From NCBI RefSeq assembly GCF_002846365.1, contig NZ_PJMW01000001.1, forward strand, positions 1,364,001 to 1,428,000: a stretch of 64,000 nucleotides of DNA. The letters are read 5' to 3'. The position numbers and the translations under genes were made by a program. This stretch comes from Nocardia fluminea. Lineage in GTDB: Bacteria > Actinomycetota > Actinomycetes > Mycobacteriales > Mycobacteriaceae. The notes beneath the pieces are model-generated. The model made no database searches and was not told the origin of the DNA. It saw nothing but the letters and a program-made list of their open reading frames with translations. Of the stretch, positions 19,163 through 28,426 are shown in pieces; positions within the stretch are counted from its first letter, which is position 1; each line of letters opens with the position of its first letter.

Positions 19163-19385
19163 TTACTCCTCGTGCCGCCGCGCCGTGAGCGCGAGATGTG
19201 GGCACGGGGACGATGTCGGCGCCGGTGCGCCGTACCGCGGTACCACCCCGTTTGCCCGATCCACTTCCTGCGAAGGGTTCAGGCCTCTCGTTGTGTGAGC
19301 TGTGACGGGCTCACCCGTTCGGTTCTACTGAGCGCGCATGCGCGCTGTTCTTCCGAAGACTCCCCGGTGATAGCCGGATCAGCGC
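19163..19385 (-). promoter_or_regulatory. T-box riboswitch of ileS (translational, ultrashort stem I)
   Basis: Read on the minus strand, a short hairpin with CCGG/CCGG arms (19377-19374 and 19367-19364) holds the loop CTATCA containing the isoleucine codon ATC (19371-19369). This is the ultrashort stem I known from mycobacterial and Nocardia ileS leaders. About 120 nt downstream is the T-box GGGTGGTACCGCGG (19248-19235), which binds the acceptor end of uncharged tRNA-Ile. The ribosome site GAGGAG of ileS lies shortly after. No terminator U-run follows the T-box, which fits control of translation: uncharged tRNA-Ile exposes the ribosome site. Confidence 0.9.
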
Positions 19386-19437
19386 CGTGTGTAGTTCGAT
19401 TCTAACCGGGCTCGTCCAGCCGATATTCCGCGCCCGT

Positions 19438-19638
19438 TCAGTTCCGCCGGGCGTGTCGGCCGGGTGGGACCGGTTCGCTCTCGGGTTTTCGGGTGGCCAG
19501 CGCGCTCACGAGCAAACTCGCGGCACCGACCACGCAGATCAGAATGCACCCCCACGCCCACACCACCGAACCGGTGGCGAGCGCCGCGACGAGCAGTCCG
19601 AAACCGATCGCCGCGAGAACAAGCGTCAAGACGAGCAT
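19438..19638 (-). CDS. Small two-helix membrane protein
   Basis: 66 residues from the ATG at 19638, which has GGGAG six bases upstream; an in-frame TTG at 19650 is less likely. Two hydrophobic segments (about residues 2-20 and 26-46) are followed by a basic, Pro/Glu tail ending HARRN. It sits between the wag31 terminator and the ileS T-box leader on the same strand. Small two-helix proteins of unknown function are found at this place in related genomes. No function assigned. Confidence 0.75.
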   Translation of the reverse strand: MLVLTLVLAAIGFGLLVAALATGSVVWAWGCILICVVGAASLLVSALATRKPESEPVPPGRHARRN

Positions 19639-19672
19639 GGTGACTCCCAAGCCAACCGAGCAGCCCGACGAT

Positions 19673-19728
19673 AACTGGGCATTCCCGAATCACGCGACGC
19701 GCTGCGTCGCGCGACTCGGGAACCAGTT
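19673..19728 (-). terminator. Terminator after wag31
   Basis: Immediately past the wag31 stop a long hairpin forms: outer AACTGG/CCAGTT arms and inner TTCCCGA...TCGGGAA plus CGCGACGC/GCGTCGCG, with few mismatches. No long U-tract follows, but in high-GC actinobacteria such hairpins commonly end transcripts. Confidence 0.65.
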
Positions 19729-20585
19729 TACTTGCCGCCCTTGGCGAAGGAAGCCGGAGCCAGACTGTTGGCCGAACCGTTGGTTTCGCCCGCGAACTCG
19801 CCACCGTCGACCGGCACGGCCGACCCACGGTTCTCGAGCTCTTCCAGCTGCGATTCCAGGTAGGACTTCAGGCGCACGCGGTACTCGCGCTCGAAGGTCT
19901 TCAGCTGCTCGATGCGGCTTTCCAGCACGGTGCGCTGCTGCGTGATCGTGGCCATGATCTCGGCGTGCTGACGCTCGGCGTCGGCGGTGAGCGCCTCGGC
20001 CTTGTCCTTGGCCTGCCGGATCTGGGTGTCGGAGCGGTTCTGCGCGTCGGCCAGCATCGCGTCGGACTTCTGCCGCGCGTCGGCGATCATCGCTTCCGAA
20101 CGGGTGCGGGCGTCGCCGACCAGTCGCTCGGAGTTTGCCCGCGCGTTCGAGAGCAGCCCCTCGGCCTCGGTCTTGGCGTCGGTGGTCAGGCGGTCGGCCA
20201 TCTCCTGCGCCAGGGTGAGCACCTTCGCGGCCTGCATGTTCGCGTCCGGGCCGTTGTTCTGCGCCGGCGCCGCGACGGGCATCGGTGCGGGCGGCGCGAC
20301 CGGAACCGGCTGCGGAACAGGTTCCGGCGCGGGAGGAGGTGCCTGCTGCACGGGCGCCTTCACGGCGCTGACCGGGGCAGGACCACGGTTCTTCTTGGCG
20401 TCGGCCAGCTCGGTGTCGAGTTCGGCGACCCGCTGACGCAGGTCGGCGTTCTCCTCGATCAGGCGCGAAAGCTCCTGTTCGACGAGATCCAGGAAGGCAT
20501 CGACCTCGTCCTCGTTGTAGCCGCGCTTACCGATCGGCGGTTTGCTGAACGCGACGTTGTGCACATCGGCAGGAGTCAGCGGCAT
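19728..20585 (-). CDS. wag31: Polar growth scaffold DivIVA/Wag31
   Basis: Coiled-coil protein that marks cell poles and directs tip growth of peptidoglycan synthesis. 285 residues. The N-terminal membrane-binding DivIVA domain starts [19 protein letters not shown] and continues with [18 protein letters not shown] Pro/Ala/Val linker of about 55 residues (90-145) follows, then a long Ala/Glu/Arg coiled coil to about residue 255 with repeated DARxxSDAM-type heptads. An essential gene in mycobacteria, where phosphorylation of an N-terminal-half Thr controls activity. It closes the dcw supercluster. Confidence 0.97.
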   Translation of the reverse strand: MPLTPADVHNVAFSKPPIGKRGYNEDEVDAFLDLVEQELSRLIEENADLRQRVAELDTELADAKKNRGPAPVSAVKAPVQQAPPPAPEPVPQPVPVAPPAPMPVAAPAQNNGPDANMQAAKVLTLAQEMADRLTTDAKTEAEGLLSNARANSERLVGDARTRSEAMIADARQKSDAMLADAQNRSDTQIRQAKDKAEALTADAERQHAEIMATITQQRTVLESRIEQLKTFEREYRVRLKSYLESQLEELENRGSAVPVDGGEFAGETNGSANSLAPASFAKGGK

Positions 20586-20645
20586 CGAAGGATCCCTTCA
20601 CGCGTCTTTTGGAGAACTAGCAAGCGGTCTTCTCGATTCATTGTG

Positions 20646-20948
20646 TCACACGGAGGTCACGGGCTGACCGAGCCTACCCACGATCGACATCAGGATGAAG
20701 ACGAGGAAGAGCAGGACCATTATCGAAAGATCGAGACGAATCCCCCCAAGATTCACAGGAGGTATCAACCGCCTCAGCAGTTTCACCGGGGGGTCGGTAA
20801 CAGTGAAGATCACCTCGAGGACGATCACCACCACACCGGTCGGGCGCCAGTCGCGCGCGAAACTGCGAATGAACTCGACGATCACCCGACTGATGAGCAA
20901 CAGCCAGAAGATGAAAAGCACGAGGTACAGAACCGCGAACAGGGCCAC
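20646..20948 (-). CDS. YggT family membrane protein
   Basis: 100 residues from the GTG at 20948 (a TTG at 20966 is also in frame). Two hydrophobic hairpins surround a short cytoplasmic segment: helix 1 about residues 2-24, a WRPTGVVVIVLEVIFTVTDP segment, the hallmark PPVKLLRRLIPP, and a last helix LSIMVLLFLVFILMSIVG. YggT proteins lie between sepF and divIVA in many Gram-positive genomes and are thought to help division or osmotic tolerance. The position between sepF and wag31 is conserved here. Confidence 0.9.
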   Translation of the reverse strand: MALFAVLYLVLFIFWLLLISRVIVEFIRSFARDWRPTGVVVIVLEVIFTVTDPPVKLLRRLIPPVNLGGIRLDLSIMVLLFLVFILMSIVGRLGQPVTSV

Positions 20949-20980
20949 GGCTTCACTCTGCCGCAAAATCGGCAGGGTGC

Positions 20981-21015
20981 AAAATGGCCGCGCCGCGCGG
21001 TGCGCGGGCGGCCAT
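20981..21015 (-). terminator. Hairpin with U-run between sepF and yggT
   Basis: On the coding strand ATGGCCGC pairs with GCGGCCAT through a GC-rich inner stem, directly followed by TTTT. It lies 23 bp after the sepF stop and ~33 bp before the yggT start. It could be a true terminator or an attenuator that lowers yggT/wag31 expression relative to sepF. Confidence 0.6.
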
Positions 21016-21037
21016 CTCGGTATGCGGTGTGCGTTCT

Positions 21038-21793
21038 CTATTTCTGGTTGTAGAAGCCGTTTTCGGCGATGCGGCGGCGTTCTTCCGCCGATACGTCGAC
21101 GTCGGCCGGTGAGAGCAGGAACACCTTCGTCGCCACCTTGTCGAACGAACCACGCAGCGCGAAAGCGAGACCTGCCGCGAAATCGACCAGCCTTTTCGCA
21201 TCGGCATTGCTCAGGTCGACCAGGTCCATGATGACCGGATTCCCTTCGCGGAACCGTTCACCGATGATCCTGGCCTCGCCGTAATCGCGTGGACGCAGCG
21301 TCGTGATCTTGGACAAGGGACCTCCGTCCTCGAAGATCCCGGGACGCCGCGCGGGCGCGGGCTCGGGGCGCATGCGCTCCTCCAGCCTGCGCTCCTCGGC
21401 GTCGGGATCGACCGCGAGCGCACCACGAGTGGAGCCGCGCATACCGGGTGCGACACCGCCTGCCCGGAAGGACCGGCCCGACGACGGCGCCGTTTCGATC
21501 CTGGTGGGGCGACGCGGCGTCTCGTAGCGATCGTCGGCGTAGGTGTCGGCGACATAGTCGTCGCGACGCGCCTGGTAGGCCGACTTGTACGCCGGCTGCG
21601 GGAAGTCGTCGGCCTCGTCCTCGAAACGGTCGGCGCCGTAACGGTCTTCGGCATAACGGTCGTAGCTGCGCGGACGGGCGCGACCCGCGCGCTCCTCGAC
21701 GCCGCGAGGGGCATGATCGTCGACGTAGTCGTCTTCGTACTCATCGAGCGGAACCATGCCGAAGTACGCCTTGAACTTATGCAGGGTACTCAT
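21038..21793 (-). CDS. sepF: Cell division protein SepF
   Basis: FtsZ membrane anchor and bundler. The 251-residue protein begins with an amphipathic membrane-targeting helix ([14 protein letters not shown]), then an acidic/arginine-rich linker with many Asp-Tyr-Arg repeats (about residues 15-165). The C-terminal SepF domain (about 167-245) is recognisable from [36 protein letters not shown] and [11 protein letters not shown]. Since actinobacteria lack FtsA, SepF is the main tether of the Z ring. The linker is long but of usual mycolata type. Confidence 0.96.
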   Translation of the reverse strand: MSTLHKFKAYFGMVPLDEYEDDYVDDHAPRGVEERAGRARPRSYDRYAEDRYGADRFEDEADDFPQPAYKSAYQARRDDYVADTYADDRYETPRRPTRIETAPSSGRSFRAGGVAPGMRGSTRGALAVDPDAEERRLEERMRPEPAPARRPGIFEDGGPLSKITTLRPRDYGEARIIGERFREGNPVIMDLVDLSNADAKRLVDFAAGLAFALRGSFDKVATKVFLLSPADVDVSAEERRRIAENGFYNQK

Positions 21794-21900
21794 CTGGTCG
21801 ACCTTCCTTCGGCCCCGGTGGCGGCCGGGTGTTGAAGTTCTTGCTCAGCGCCTCTTCAGCCCAATCGTATGTGTCGAATGTGACTGGTGAGGTTTCTTTG

Positions 21901-22632
21901 CTACGCCGAGGTTATCGGTCGCGCGCCCATCAGGGCAGTTCCGACACGCACACACGTCGAACCGTGTTCGACCGCAATCTCCAAATCACCCGACATACCT
22001 GCAGAAAGCTCGGTGGCTTCGGCGTGTTGCGCGAGCAGCGAAGTGTGCAATGTCGCAAGATTCGCAAACGACACATCACTGGGGGCGTCAAGGGGCGGAA
22101 TCGCCATCAGACCGGCCAGATGCAAGCCGGGCGCCTTCGCTACCAGGTCGGCCAGGGCGAGCAGATCCGCCGGTGCGACACCCCCGCGTCCGGGGTCGGC
22201 GTCGAGGCTCACCTGTAGCAGCACCCGCAGCGGCGCGATACGCTCGCCGACTGCGAGTGCGTCCTGCGCCGCCCGGTCCAGGGCGTTTGCCAGGCGTTCG
22301 CTGTCGACCGAGGCCACGGTGTGCGCCCATCGCGCGACCGAGCGGGCCTTGTTGCGTTGTAAACGACCGATCATGTGCCATTCGACATCGTCGTAGCCCA
22401 GCTCCTCGACCTTCGCCGAGGCTTCCTGCTCGCGGGACTCGCCGAATTCGCGGCGGCCCAGCGCGTGCAGGATGGCGACATCGGTGGCGGGGAAGAACTT
22501 GGTCACCGGGAGCAGGCGGACCGAACCCGCCGGGCGTCGCGCGGCTTCGACGGCGGCGTCCACGCGCGTAAGCAAGCCGTCGAGGCGGGCCGAGAGCTCC
22601 GCGGTGCGGTCTGTGGTGGTGTCCGTGCTCAT
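21901..22632 (-). CDS. YggS/PROSC family PLP-binding homeostasis protein
   Basis: A 243-residue alanine-racemase-fold protein that holds pyridoxal 5'-phosphate and keeps its level in balance; no catalytic activity is known. The PLP lysine lies in LLPVTKFFPATD near residue 48, followed by FGESREQEA, WHMIGRLQRNKAR and the phosphate-binding end ISAGMSGDLEIAVEHGST with VRVGTALMG. The ATG at 22632 overlaps the pgeF stop by 4 bp (ATGA); the frame continues upstream but into pgeF. The pgeF-yggS-sepF-yggT order is classic for Gram-positive division loci. Confidence 0.94.
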   Translation of the reverse strand: MSTDTTTDRTAELSARLDGLLTRVDAAVEAARRPAGSVRLLPVTKFFPATDVAILHALGRREFGESREQEASAKVEELGYDDVEWHMIGRLQRNKARSVARWAHTVASVDSERLANALDRAAQDALAVGERIAPLRVLLQVSLDADPGRGGVAPADLLALADLVAKAPGLHLAGLMAIPPLDAPSDVSFANLATLHTSLLAQHAEATELSAGMSGDLEIAVEHGSTCVRVGTALMGARPITSA

Positions 22633-23360
22633 GCGGCGGGGTCCATCCAGATCACCCCGGCGATGCGGCCGGTGGGGGCGCCGCGGCGGTGGCTGAACAG
22701 GGTTTTGTCCTCGATGGTGCACCGTGGGTCAACGGCGATTCCGGCGACGCCGGCCTCGGTGAGCTGGCGGCGGATGCCCGCGCGCAGGTCGAGGCCGGGG
22801 GTTTTGCGGACGGTGGTGGTCGCGCTGCCGGGCAGGTGCGCTTCGACGTCGGCGCGCATCGCGGCGGGGACCTCGTACTGCCGGCCCGAGGCGGCGGGGC
22901 CGAGGAAGGCGCCGATGCGCTCGACGCGGGCGCCCACCGAGACCATCGCCTCCAGCACGCGCGGCACGATGCCGATCCGGGCGCCGATGCGACCCGCGTG
23001 CACGGCGGCGATGACGCCGGCCTCGTCGTCGGAGAGCAGGATCGGCACGCAGTCGGCGGTGAGCACCACCAGCGCCAGTCCCGGCACGGTCGTGACCAGC
23101 GCGTCGGTCACCGGCACCGGTTCGGTGCGCGGCCCGTCGACGATCTCGACAGTGCGCCCGTGGACCTGCTCCATCCACACCAGCCGGTCCGGACCGAGAC
23201 CGATGCCCTCGGCCAGCCGAATCCTGTTACGGCGCACAGCTTCCGGATCGTCACCGACGTGGTCACCCAGGTTGAACGAGTCGTAGGGCGCGGCGGAGAA
23301 GCCACCGGCTCGCGTGGTGGTCACCCGGCGAACGGTCACGGTAGGAGGTGCGGAAGTCAT
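22629..23360 (-). CDS. pgeF: Peptidoglycan editing factor PgeF (laccase domain, YfiH)
   Basis: 243 residues of the multicopper-oxidase-like DUF152 fold. In E. coli the homologue removes wrongly incorporated L-Ser from UDP-MurNAc precursors; purine nucleoside activity has also been reported. Metal and active-site residues are seen in VHGRTVEI (His), LTADCVPILLSD (Cys), AVHAGRIGARIG (His) and CTIEDKTLFSHRRG. Translationally coupled to the yggS-like gene. Usually this gene directly follows ftsZ; here about 3.6 kb of other genes separate them. Confidence 0.93.
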   Translation of the reverse strand: MTSAPPTVTVRRVTTTRAGGFSAAPYDSFNLGDHVGDDPEAVRRNRIRLAEGIGLGPDRLVWMEQVHGRTVEIVDGPRTEPVPVTDALVTTVPGLALVVLTADCVPILLSDDEAGVIAAVHAGRIGARIGIVPRVLEAMVSVGARVERIGAFLGPAASGRQYEVPAAMRADVEAHLPGSATTTVRKTPGLDLRAGIRRQLTEAGVAGIAVDPRCTIEDKTLFSHRRGAPTGRIAGVIWMDPAA

Positions 23361-23456
23361 GTGTTCGAGCGTAGTGCGGTGGCGACGTCGCGCGGTCCAC
23401 GCCCGGCGTGACGTCGGTCAACCCCGGACGGGTGTGGTGCGGCGACGGGCCGCCGA

Positions 23457-26216
23457 TCACGCGGACGGGTCAGCGGCGTCGAGCTCGCCGAGCTTACGGG
23501 CGATACCGGCGCGGCCGGTAAGTCCCAGCTTGCGCAGCACCCGGCCGAGGTGGTCCTCGACTGTGCGAGGGCTGAGGTAGAGGTGCGCCGCGATGGCCTT
23601 GTTCGTGTGACCGTGGGCGGCCAATTCGGCGACCTCGCGCTCGCGTCCGGTCAGCGCGGTGGGGGCGCCGACCCGCTGGGCGCCCGCGAGCCGGCGCTGC
23701 GCGGTCGTCACTTCGTCGAGCAGGCGGACGGCGCCGGTGTCGACGAAAGCCGCGCGGGCCGAGGCGAACAGGCTGGTCGCCCGGGCGAAATCACCGTTTC
23801 TGCCCGCGATCGCCCCGGCGAACAACTCGGCTTGCGCCCGATTCACCACCATTCCCGCACGCTCGAACGCCGCGATCGCCACCTCGGCCGCCGCCGCAGC
23901 GGCCGCGATATCGCCCACGGCCGCGGCGTAGTCGGCGCGCGCCGAGGCGGCCGCGCCGATCTGGCTACCCAAACCGTCGACCGACCATTTCGGCGATGGG
24001 CTCGCCCACGATCCGCGTGGGTCGGCGGCCGCTTCGGCGCGGGTGACCAAGGTGGCCGCGGACGCAAGATCGCCGGTGGCGATCGCGGCGCGGGCCGCTC
24101 GGGAGAGATGGGTGGGATACAGCGGGCCCGGACGGTCCTCCGGTGGCGTGGAGTCGAGGACGATGCGGGCGGTATCGGCGAGGGTTGTTTCCACGACCTG
24201 CCGCCACCAGCGCATGCTGGGGCGTGGCAGGGCCGAGATGACGTGCCACTGGGCGGCGACCGCTTCGGGCGCGGCGGTCAGTTGCAGGGTGCGAAGTTTC
24301 AGTGCGCCCGCGAAGGAGACCAGGTCGGGGTAGTGGAAGGTGGTCGCGGCGTCAGTGGCTTCGTCGGCGGCGGCGATGGCGTCGGTGAGGCGGCCGAGTT
24401 TGGCCAGGGAGTAGGCACGGACAGTGTGGAGTTCGGCGAGCGCGTAGGAGCGGCCGAAACGACGGCTCACCGCGATCGCGCGGTCCACGTGCCGCAGGCC
24501 GTCCGCGTCACGGTCGAGAAAATACGCGCACCAGCCGAACGTGGGAGCGGCATGGACAACTTCACGCAGAGCGGCGTCGGTGAGCTGGTCGAAGGCCAGG
24601 CCACAGGGTTCGTAGAGGTGGGCGGCGTCGGCGACGCGCGCGTCGGCGAGCAGGCCGAGACAACGCAGCGCGGTCGCGGCGGCACGAACGGCCGGGTCGT
24701 CGATGGCATCGGAGTCGAACAGCGCGCTGAGCCGCGCCCGGCCTTCGGAGTCCTGATGGTCCTGCATCTCCAGAATCGCGAGTTCCAGTTGCACCGGTCC
24801 GTCGCCGGGGCGGCGAGGCAGCGTCGCGCCGTGCGCCAGCAGCGCTCGCGCCCGGTCGACGCGGCCGAGCATGCGCGCGCAACGGGCCGAGAGCAACAGC
24901 GCCTCCAACTGGTGCCCGCCCGCGGTGGCGGCCGCCGGTTCGAGCGTCTCCCCGGCTCGCGCGGCCTCGCCGGAGAGCAACTGCGCCCGGCCCAGCGCCA
25001 ACGCGTCGGCGAGCGGGTCGTCGGTCGCGGGGGCGATCCGCGCGGCGGCCGAGAGCCAGCGAGCGCTCGCTGCCGGTGCGTCGGCGAGCACCTGTTCGGC
25101 GGCCAGGCGCAGTTCCGCACCCGCGAGCTCGTCCGCACCGAGCAGCGCGTGTTCGAGATGACGTGCGCGCGAGGGCATCGACGCACCACGCGCGCGCAGT
25201 GCGAGCGCGGCCCTGCGGTGCGCCATCGCCACCCAGCCCTGGCCGCAGACCCGGTAGGCGGCCGTGCGAATCAGCGGATGGGCGAACGTCACGGCACCGT
25301 CGCCGACACTGACCACTCCGCGCCGTACCAGCCCGTCCACCGCCGCGGCCACCACAACGTCGGTGAGAGCGGCTGTCGAACACACCAATTCGAGGTCGGG
25401 CGGTAGACCACACACCGCGATGGCCTGCGCGACGAGCCGCTCGGTGTCGGGAAGCTGGGCCAGCTCGGCGCGGATCGTGCGGTCCAGCGCCGCGAAATCG
25501 TTCGACGCGAGGCCGGGTTCCTCCCCGTGCAGTGCCCGATCCAGCTCGCGATCGGGCAAACCCGCGAGCAGCGTCAGATACAGCGGATTGCCGTGGGAGG
25601 CGGTGAACAACCTGGCCCGCCGACCCGGTTCCTCTCCCGGGAGCAACCCGTCGACATCGGCCTCGGTGAACGGCGGCACCCGCACGTGCACCGTCCGCAC
25701 CTGCGGCGCGCGGACCAACCGGGCGATCGACGGCGGGCAACCGCCGTCGCGGAACGCGAGCAGCAGCCGGAATTCCCGCGCGGGCCGGTTCCGGATCAGA
25801 AAGGTCAGCAGGCGCAACGACTCCGGGTCCGCCCACTGTGCGTCGTCGACGACGAGCAGGGTCTCGACCGCACCGAGCGCACGCCGGACATGACGGGCCA
25901 GATCGGTACGGTCGCGTGAATCCGGCGTCACTCCCGAGGCCGGGTACCACGGTGGGGCCGCACCCGCGCCGGCGCGTTCGCTCACCTGCTCGACGATGTC
26001 GTCGGCGAGGTAGTGCGGCTGCGGCTGTGCGTCTTCGGTGCCCGTGACCACCAGCACCCGGCAGCGGGCCACATGGATGAATTCGGCGATCAAGCGGGAC
26101 TTGCCGATTCCGGCGGGTCCGTCGACCAGCAGCAACCAGGGCGCATCCGGGCCGGCGAAAGTCGTGGTCAGCGCGGCCAGTTCGGCGGCGCGGCCGACGA
26201 ATGCGCGTTCGAACAT
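23457..26216 (-). CDS. Large ATP-binding LuxR-family regulator (LAL/MalT-like)
   Basis: 919-residue STAND-type transcriptional regulator. An N-terminal AAA/NTPase domain has Walker A GPAGIGKS (about residues 33-40) and Walker B LLVVDDAQWADPESL, followed by a long helical TPR-like region (about 300-840). The C-terminal LuxR helix-turn-helix has LTGREREVAELAAHGHTNKA and ISPRTVEDHLG-like YLSPRTVEDHLGRVLRKL. Such proteins usually activate local metabolic or secondary-metabolite genes after binding a ligand. It stands alone between pgeF and a divergent lipoprotein gene, inserted in the dcw locus. Its targets are unknown; autoregulation or control of the neighbouring lipoprotein is possible. Confidence 0.93.
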   Translation of the reverse strand: MFERAFVGRAAELAALTTTFAGPDAPWLLLVDGPAGIGKSRLIAEFIHVARCRVLVVTGTEDAQPQPHYLADDIVEQVSERAGAGAAPPWYPASGVTPDSRDRTDLARHVRRALGAVETLLVVDDAQWADPESLRLLTFLIRNRPAREFRLLLAFRDGGCPPSIARLVRAPQVRTVHVRVPPFTEADVDGLLPGEEPGRRARLFTASHGNPLYLTLLAGLPDRELDRALHGEEPGLASNDFAALDRTIRAELAQLPDTERLVAQAIAVCGLPPDLELVCSTAALTDVVVAAAVDGLVRRGVVSVGDGAVTFAHPLIRTAAYRVCGQGWVAMAHRRAALALRARGASMPSRARHLEHALLGADELAGAELRLAAEQVLADAPAASARWLSAAARIAPATDDPLADALALGRAQLLSGEAARAGETLEPAAATAGGHQLEALLLSARCARMLGRVDRARALLAHGATLPRRPGDGPVQLELAILEMQDHQDSEGRARLSALFDSDAIDDPAVRAAATALRCLGLLADARVADAAHLYEPCGLAFDQLTDAALREVVHAAPTFGWCAYFLDRDADGLRHVDRAIAVSRRFGRSYALAELHTVRAYSLAKLGRLTDAIAAADEATDAATTFHYPDLVSFAGALKLRTLQLTAAPEAVAAQWHVISALPRPSMRWWRQVVETTLADTARIVLDSTPPEDRPGPLYPTHLSRAARAAIATGDLASAATLVTRAEAAADPRGSWASPSPKWSVDGLGSQIGAAASARADYAAAVGDIAAAAAAAEVAIAAFERAGMVVNRAQAELFAGAIAGRNGDFARATSLFASARAAFVDTGAVRLLDEVTTAQRRLAGAQRVGAPTALTGREREVAELAAHGHTNKAIAAHLYLSPRTVEDHLGRVLRKLGLTGRAGIARKLGELDAADPSA

Positions 26217-26394
26217 GACACTCCGTACCTCACTGGCGAGATCGGCCGTGGACGGCCGGATCAGAGCATAACGGTGCCGCCGCCGGGAAATTACCGTGAT
26301 TTCCCGGATGCTCGCCGGGGGCGGGTGAGGTTGGGTGATCGGGGCCTACACCGCCGAAGGGTCCGCGGTGAGGTTCTGCAGAAAGAAGGTTCGC

Positions 26395-26940
26395 ATGACG
26401 TTCACCGGCAAGGGAATGGTTTCGCGGTTCTCGCTCGCACTGCTGGCGGTCGCGGCACTCGGTGCCACGAGTTGCTCGGCCGTGGACAAGGTCTCCGAGG
26501 TCGCCAAGGACGCGAGCAAGTCCGACACCGCCCGCTCGAAGGTCGGTGAGTGCATCAACGTGATCTCGGCGTCGATGATCGACTCCAAGACCGAGCCCGT
26601 CCCCTGCTCGGCCGAGAACGCCGTCTACCAGGTCGTGCAGGTCCACGACAAGAAGGTCGAGTGCCACGAGGACTACACGTCCTACGAGGAGACCTTCGGC
26701 AGCGGCGGCACGGTCGCGTTCCTCTGTCTCGCCCCGAACTTCAAGGAAGGCAGCTGCTACAACGAGGGCATGATGACCGGCTACAAGTTCGTGCCGTGCA
26801 CCGCGTCCGACGCCAGCTTCAAGGTCGTCGGCCGGATCGACGGTCAGGTCGACGAGCAGCTGTGCGGCGAGGACGCCGACCAGGTGCTCGTGGTCAACGA
26901 TCCGAAGATCACCTACTGCCTCGGCAGCGCCAAGGGCTGA
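26395..26940 (+). CDS. Secreted lipoprotein with cysteine-rich domain, LppU-like
   Basis: 181 residues from the ATG at 26395, with GAAAGAAGG just upstream. A signal peptide (FSLALLAVAALG) ends at the lipobox ATSC. The mature part has at least eight cysteines with regular spacing (VGECIN, VPCSAE, VECHED, FLCLAP, GSCYNE, VPCTAS, QLCGED, TYCLGS), pointing to a disulfide-stabilised domain like that of mycobacterial LppU or septum-formation-type proteins. Divergent from the LAL regulator and convergent with ftsZ, separated from ftsZ by a strong terminator. Function unknown. Confidence 0.87.
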   Translation: MTFTGKGMVSRFSLALLAVAALGATSCSAVDKVSEVAKDASKSDTARSKVGECINVISASMIDSKTEPVPCSAENAVYQVVQVHDKKVECHEDYTSYEETFGSGGTVAFLCLAPNFKEGSCYNEGMMTGYKFVPCTASDASFKVVGRIDGQVDEQLCGEDADQVLVVNDPKITYCLGSAKG

Positions 26941-26954
26941 TCCCCCCACCATAC

Positions 26955-26991
26955 GAAAGCGCCCGAACTCGACAGGAGTTCGGGCGCTTTT
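26955..26991. terminator. Terminator between lppU-like gene and ftsZ
   Basis: Perfect 15-bp stem AAAGCGCCCGAACTC / GAGTTCGGGCGCTTT around a 5-nt loop (26956-26990), flanked by A and T tracts. It lies 15 bp after the lipoprotein stop and 16 bp after the convergent ftsZ stop and can work in both directions. Confidence 0.9.
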
Positions 26992-27006
26992 CGTGTCTGC
27001 GAACGC

Positions 27007-28266
27007 TTATCGACGCATGAAGTCCGGGACGTTGATCTCGTCGTCATCGTCGCCTTCGCGAACTTCCGGGTTGTTGACGCGGTTCATGGCCGCCTCGGTG
27101 ACCCGCTGACGCTCCGACTCCCGGTACCGCTCGGTATCGCGGTAGTTCGGCGCCGCGGCCCGGCCACCGGACACCCCGGCCGTGGCGGGCTCGGTGGGAC
27201 GCGACGGTACGTCGGAGGTACGGCTCTGACCGATCTCGCCCGCGCGACCGGAACCGATCGGGTTCGCACCGGTCCGGCTGGTCGTGGCCGCGCCGGTCTC
27301 CGAACTGCGCCGCGACGGGCCACCACCGTCGAAACCCGCGGCGATGACGGTGACTCGCACCTCGTCGCCGAGCGAATCGTCGATGACCGTACCGAAGATG
27401 ATGTTGGCCTCGATGTGGGCCGCCTCCTGCACCAGCGAGGCCGCCTCGTTGATCTCGAACAGTCCGAGATCGGAACCGCCCGCGATCGAGAGCAGCACAC
27501 CGTGCGCGCCGTCCATGGAGGCTTCGAGCAGCGGCGAGTTGATCGCCGTCTCGGCGGCCTTCACCGAACGACCCTCGCCCCGCGCCGAGCCGATGCCCAT
27601 GAGTGCCGATCCGGCACCCGACATCACGCTCTTGACGTCGGCGAAGTCGACGTTGATCAGACCCGGGGTGGTGATCAGGTCGGTAATACCCTGAACACCG
27701 TTGAGCAGCACCTCGTCCGCGGAGCGGAAGGCGTCCATCAGGCTCACCGCCGCGTCGCCGAGCTGCAGCAGCCGGTCGTTCGGAATGACGATGAGGGTGT
27801 CGCACGACTCGCGAAGCAGGTTGATGCCCACTTCGGCCTGGTTCCCGCGCCGTTTTCCTTCGAAGGAGAACGGCCGGGTGACGACCCCTATAGTCAGGGC
27901 GCCCAACTTGCGGGCGATGCTGGCGACGACAGGGGCGCCACCGGTACCGGTACCACCGCCTTCGCCCGCCGTGACGAAGACCATGTCGGCGCCCTTGAGC
28001 ACCTCTTCGATCTCGTCCTTGTGGTCCTCTGCGGCCTTGCGGCCGACTTCCGGATCGGCTCCGGCACCGAGGCCTCGGGTGAGTTCACGACCGACGTCGA
28101 GTTTGACGTCGGCGTCACTCATCAGCAGGGCTTGCGCGTCGGTATTGACCGCGATGAACTCGACTCCCTTGAGTCCCTGTTCGATCATTCGGTTGACGGC
28201 GTTCACGCCGCCGCCGCCGATACCGACGACCTTGATCACTGCAAGGTAGTTGTGCGGGGGCGTCAT
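27007..28266 (-). CDS. ftsZ: Cell division GTPase FtsZ
   Basis: Tubulin-like protein forming the Z ring. 419 residues. GTP-binding motif GGGTGTGG (about residues 103-110), NTDAQAL near 41, the T7 loop [11 protein letters not shown], then an unstructured Arg/Ser/Thr linker from about 320. The extreme C-terminal peptide [13 protein letters not shown] is the docking site for SepF and FtsW. Separated from ftsQ by 160 bp that probably hold its own promoters, as ftsZ is usually transcribed more strongly than the upstream mur genes. Confidence 0.98.
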   Translation of the reverse strand: MTPPHNYLAVIKVVGIGGGGVNAVNRMIEQGLKGVEFIAVNTDAQALLMSDADVKLDVGRELTRGLGAGADPEVGRKAAEDHKDEIEEVLKGADMVFVTAGEGGGTGTGGAPVVASIARKLGALTIGVVTRPFSFEGKRRGNQAEVGINLLRESCDTLIVIPNDRLLQLGDAAVSLMDAFRSADEVLLNGVQGITDLITTPGLINVDFADVKSVMSGAGSALMGIGSARGEGRSVKAAETAINSPLLEASMDGAHGVLLSIAGGSDLGLFEINEAASLVQEAAHIEANIIFGTVIDDSLGDEVRVTVIAAGFDGGGPSRRSSETGAATTSRTGANPIGSGRAGEIGQSRTSDVPSRPTEPATAGVSGGRAAAPNYRDTERYRESERQRVTEAAMNRVNNPEVREGDDDDEINVPDFMRR

Positions 28267-28426
28267 GGGCTCTCGCCTTCCTTCGATCTTAAACCCTCAA
28301 CCTCAACCATAGGGTTGGCGTTATGTCAAGTATCCGACTGCTGCGGAACGCTATTCGCAGCCACTGCGATCCCGGCGCAGGCGCGCCGAGACGAGAGCCA
28401 GAATCTTGTGCCACAAAGAATGTCGC

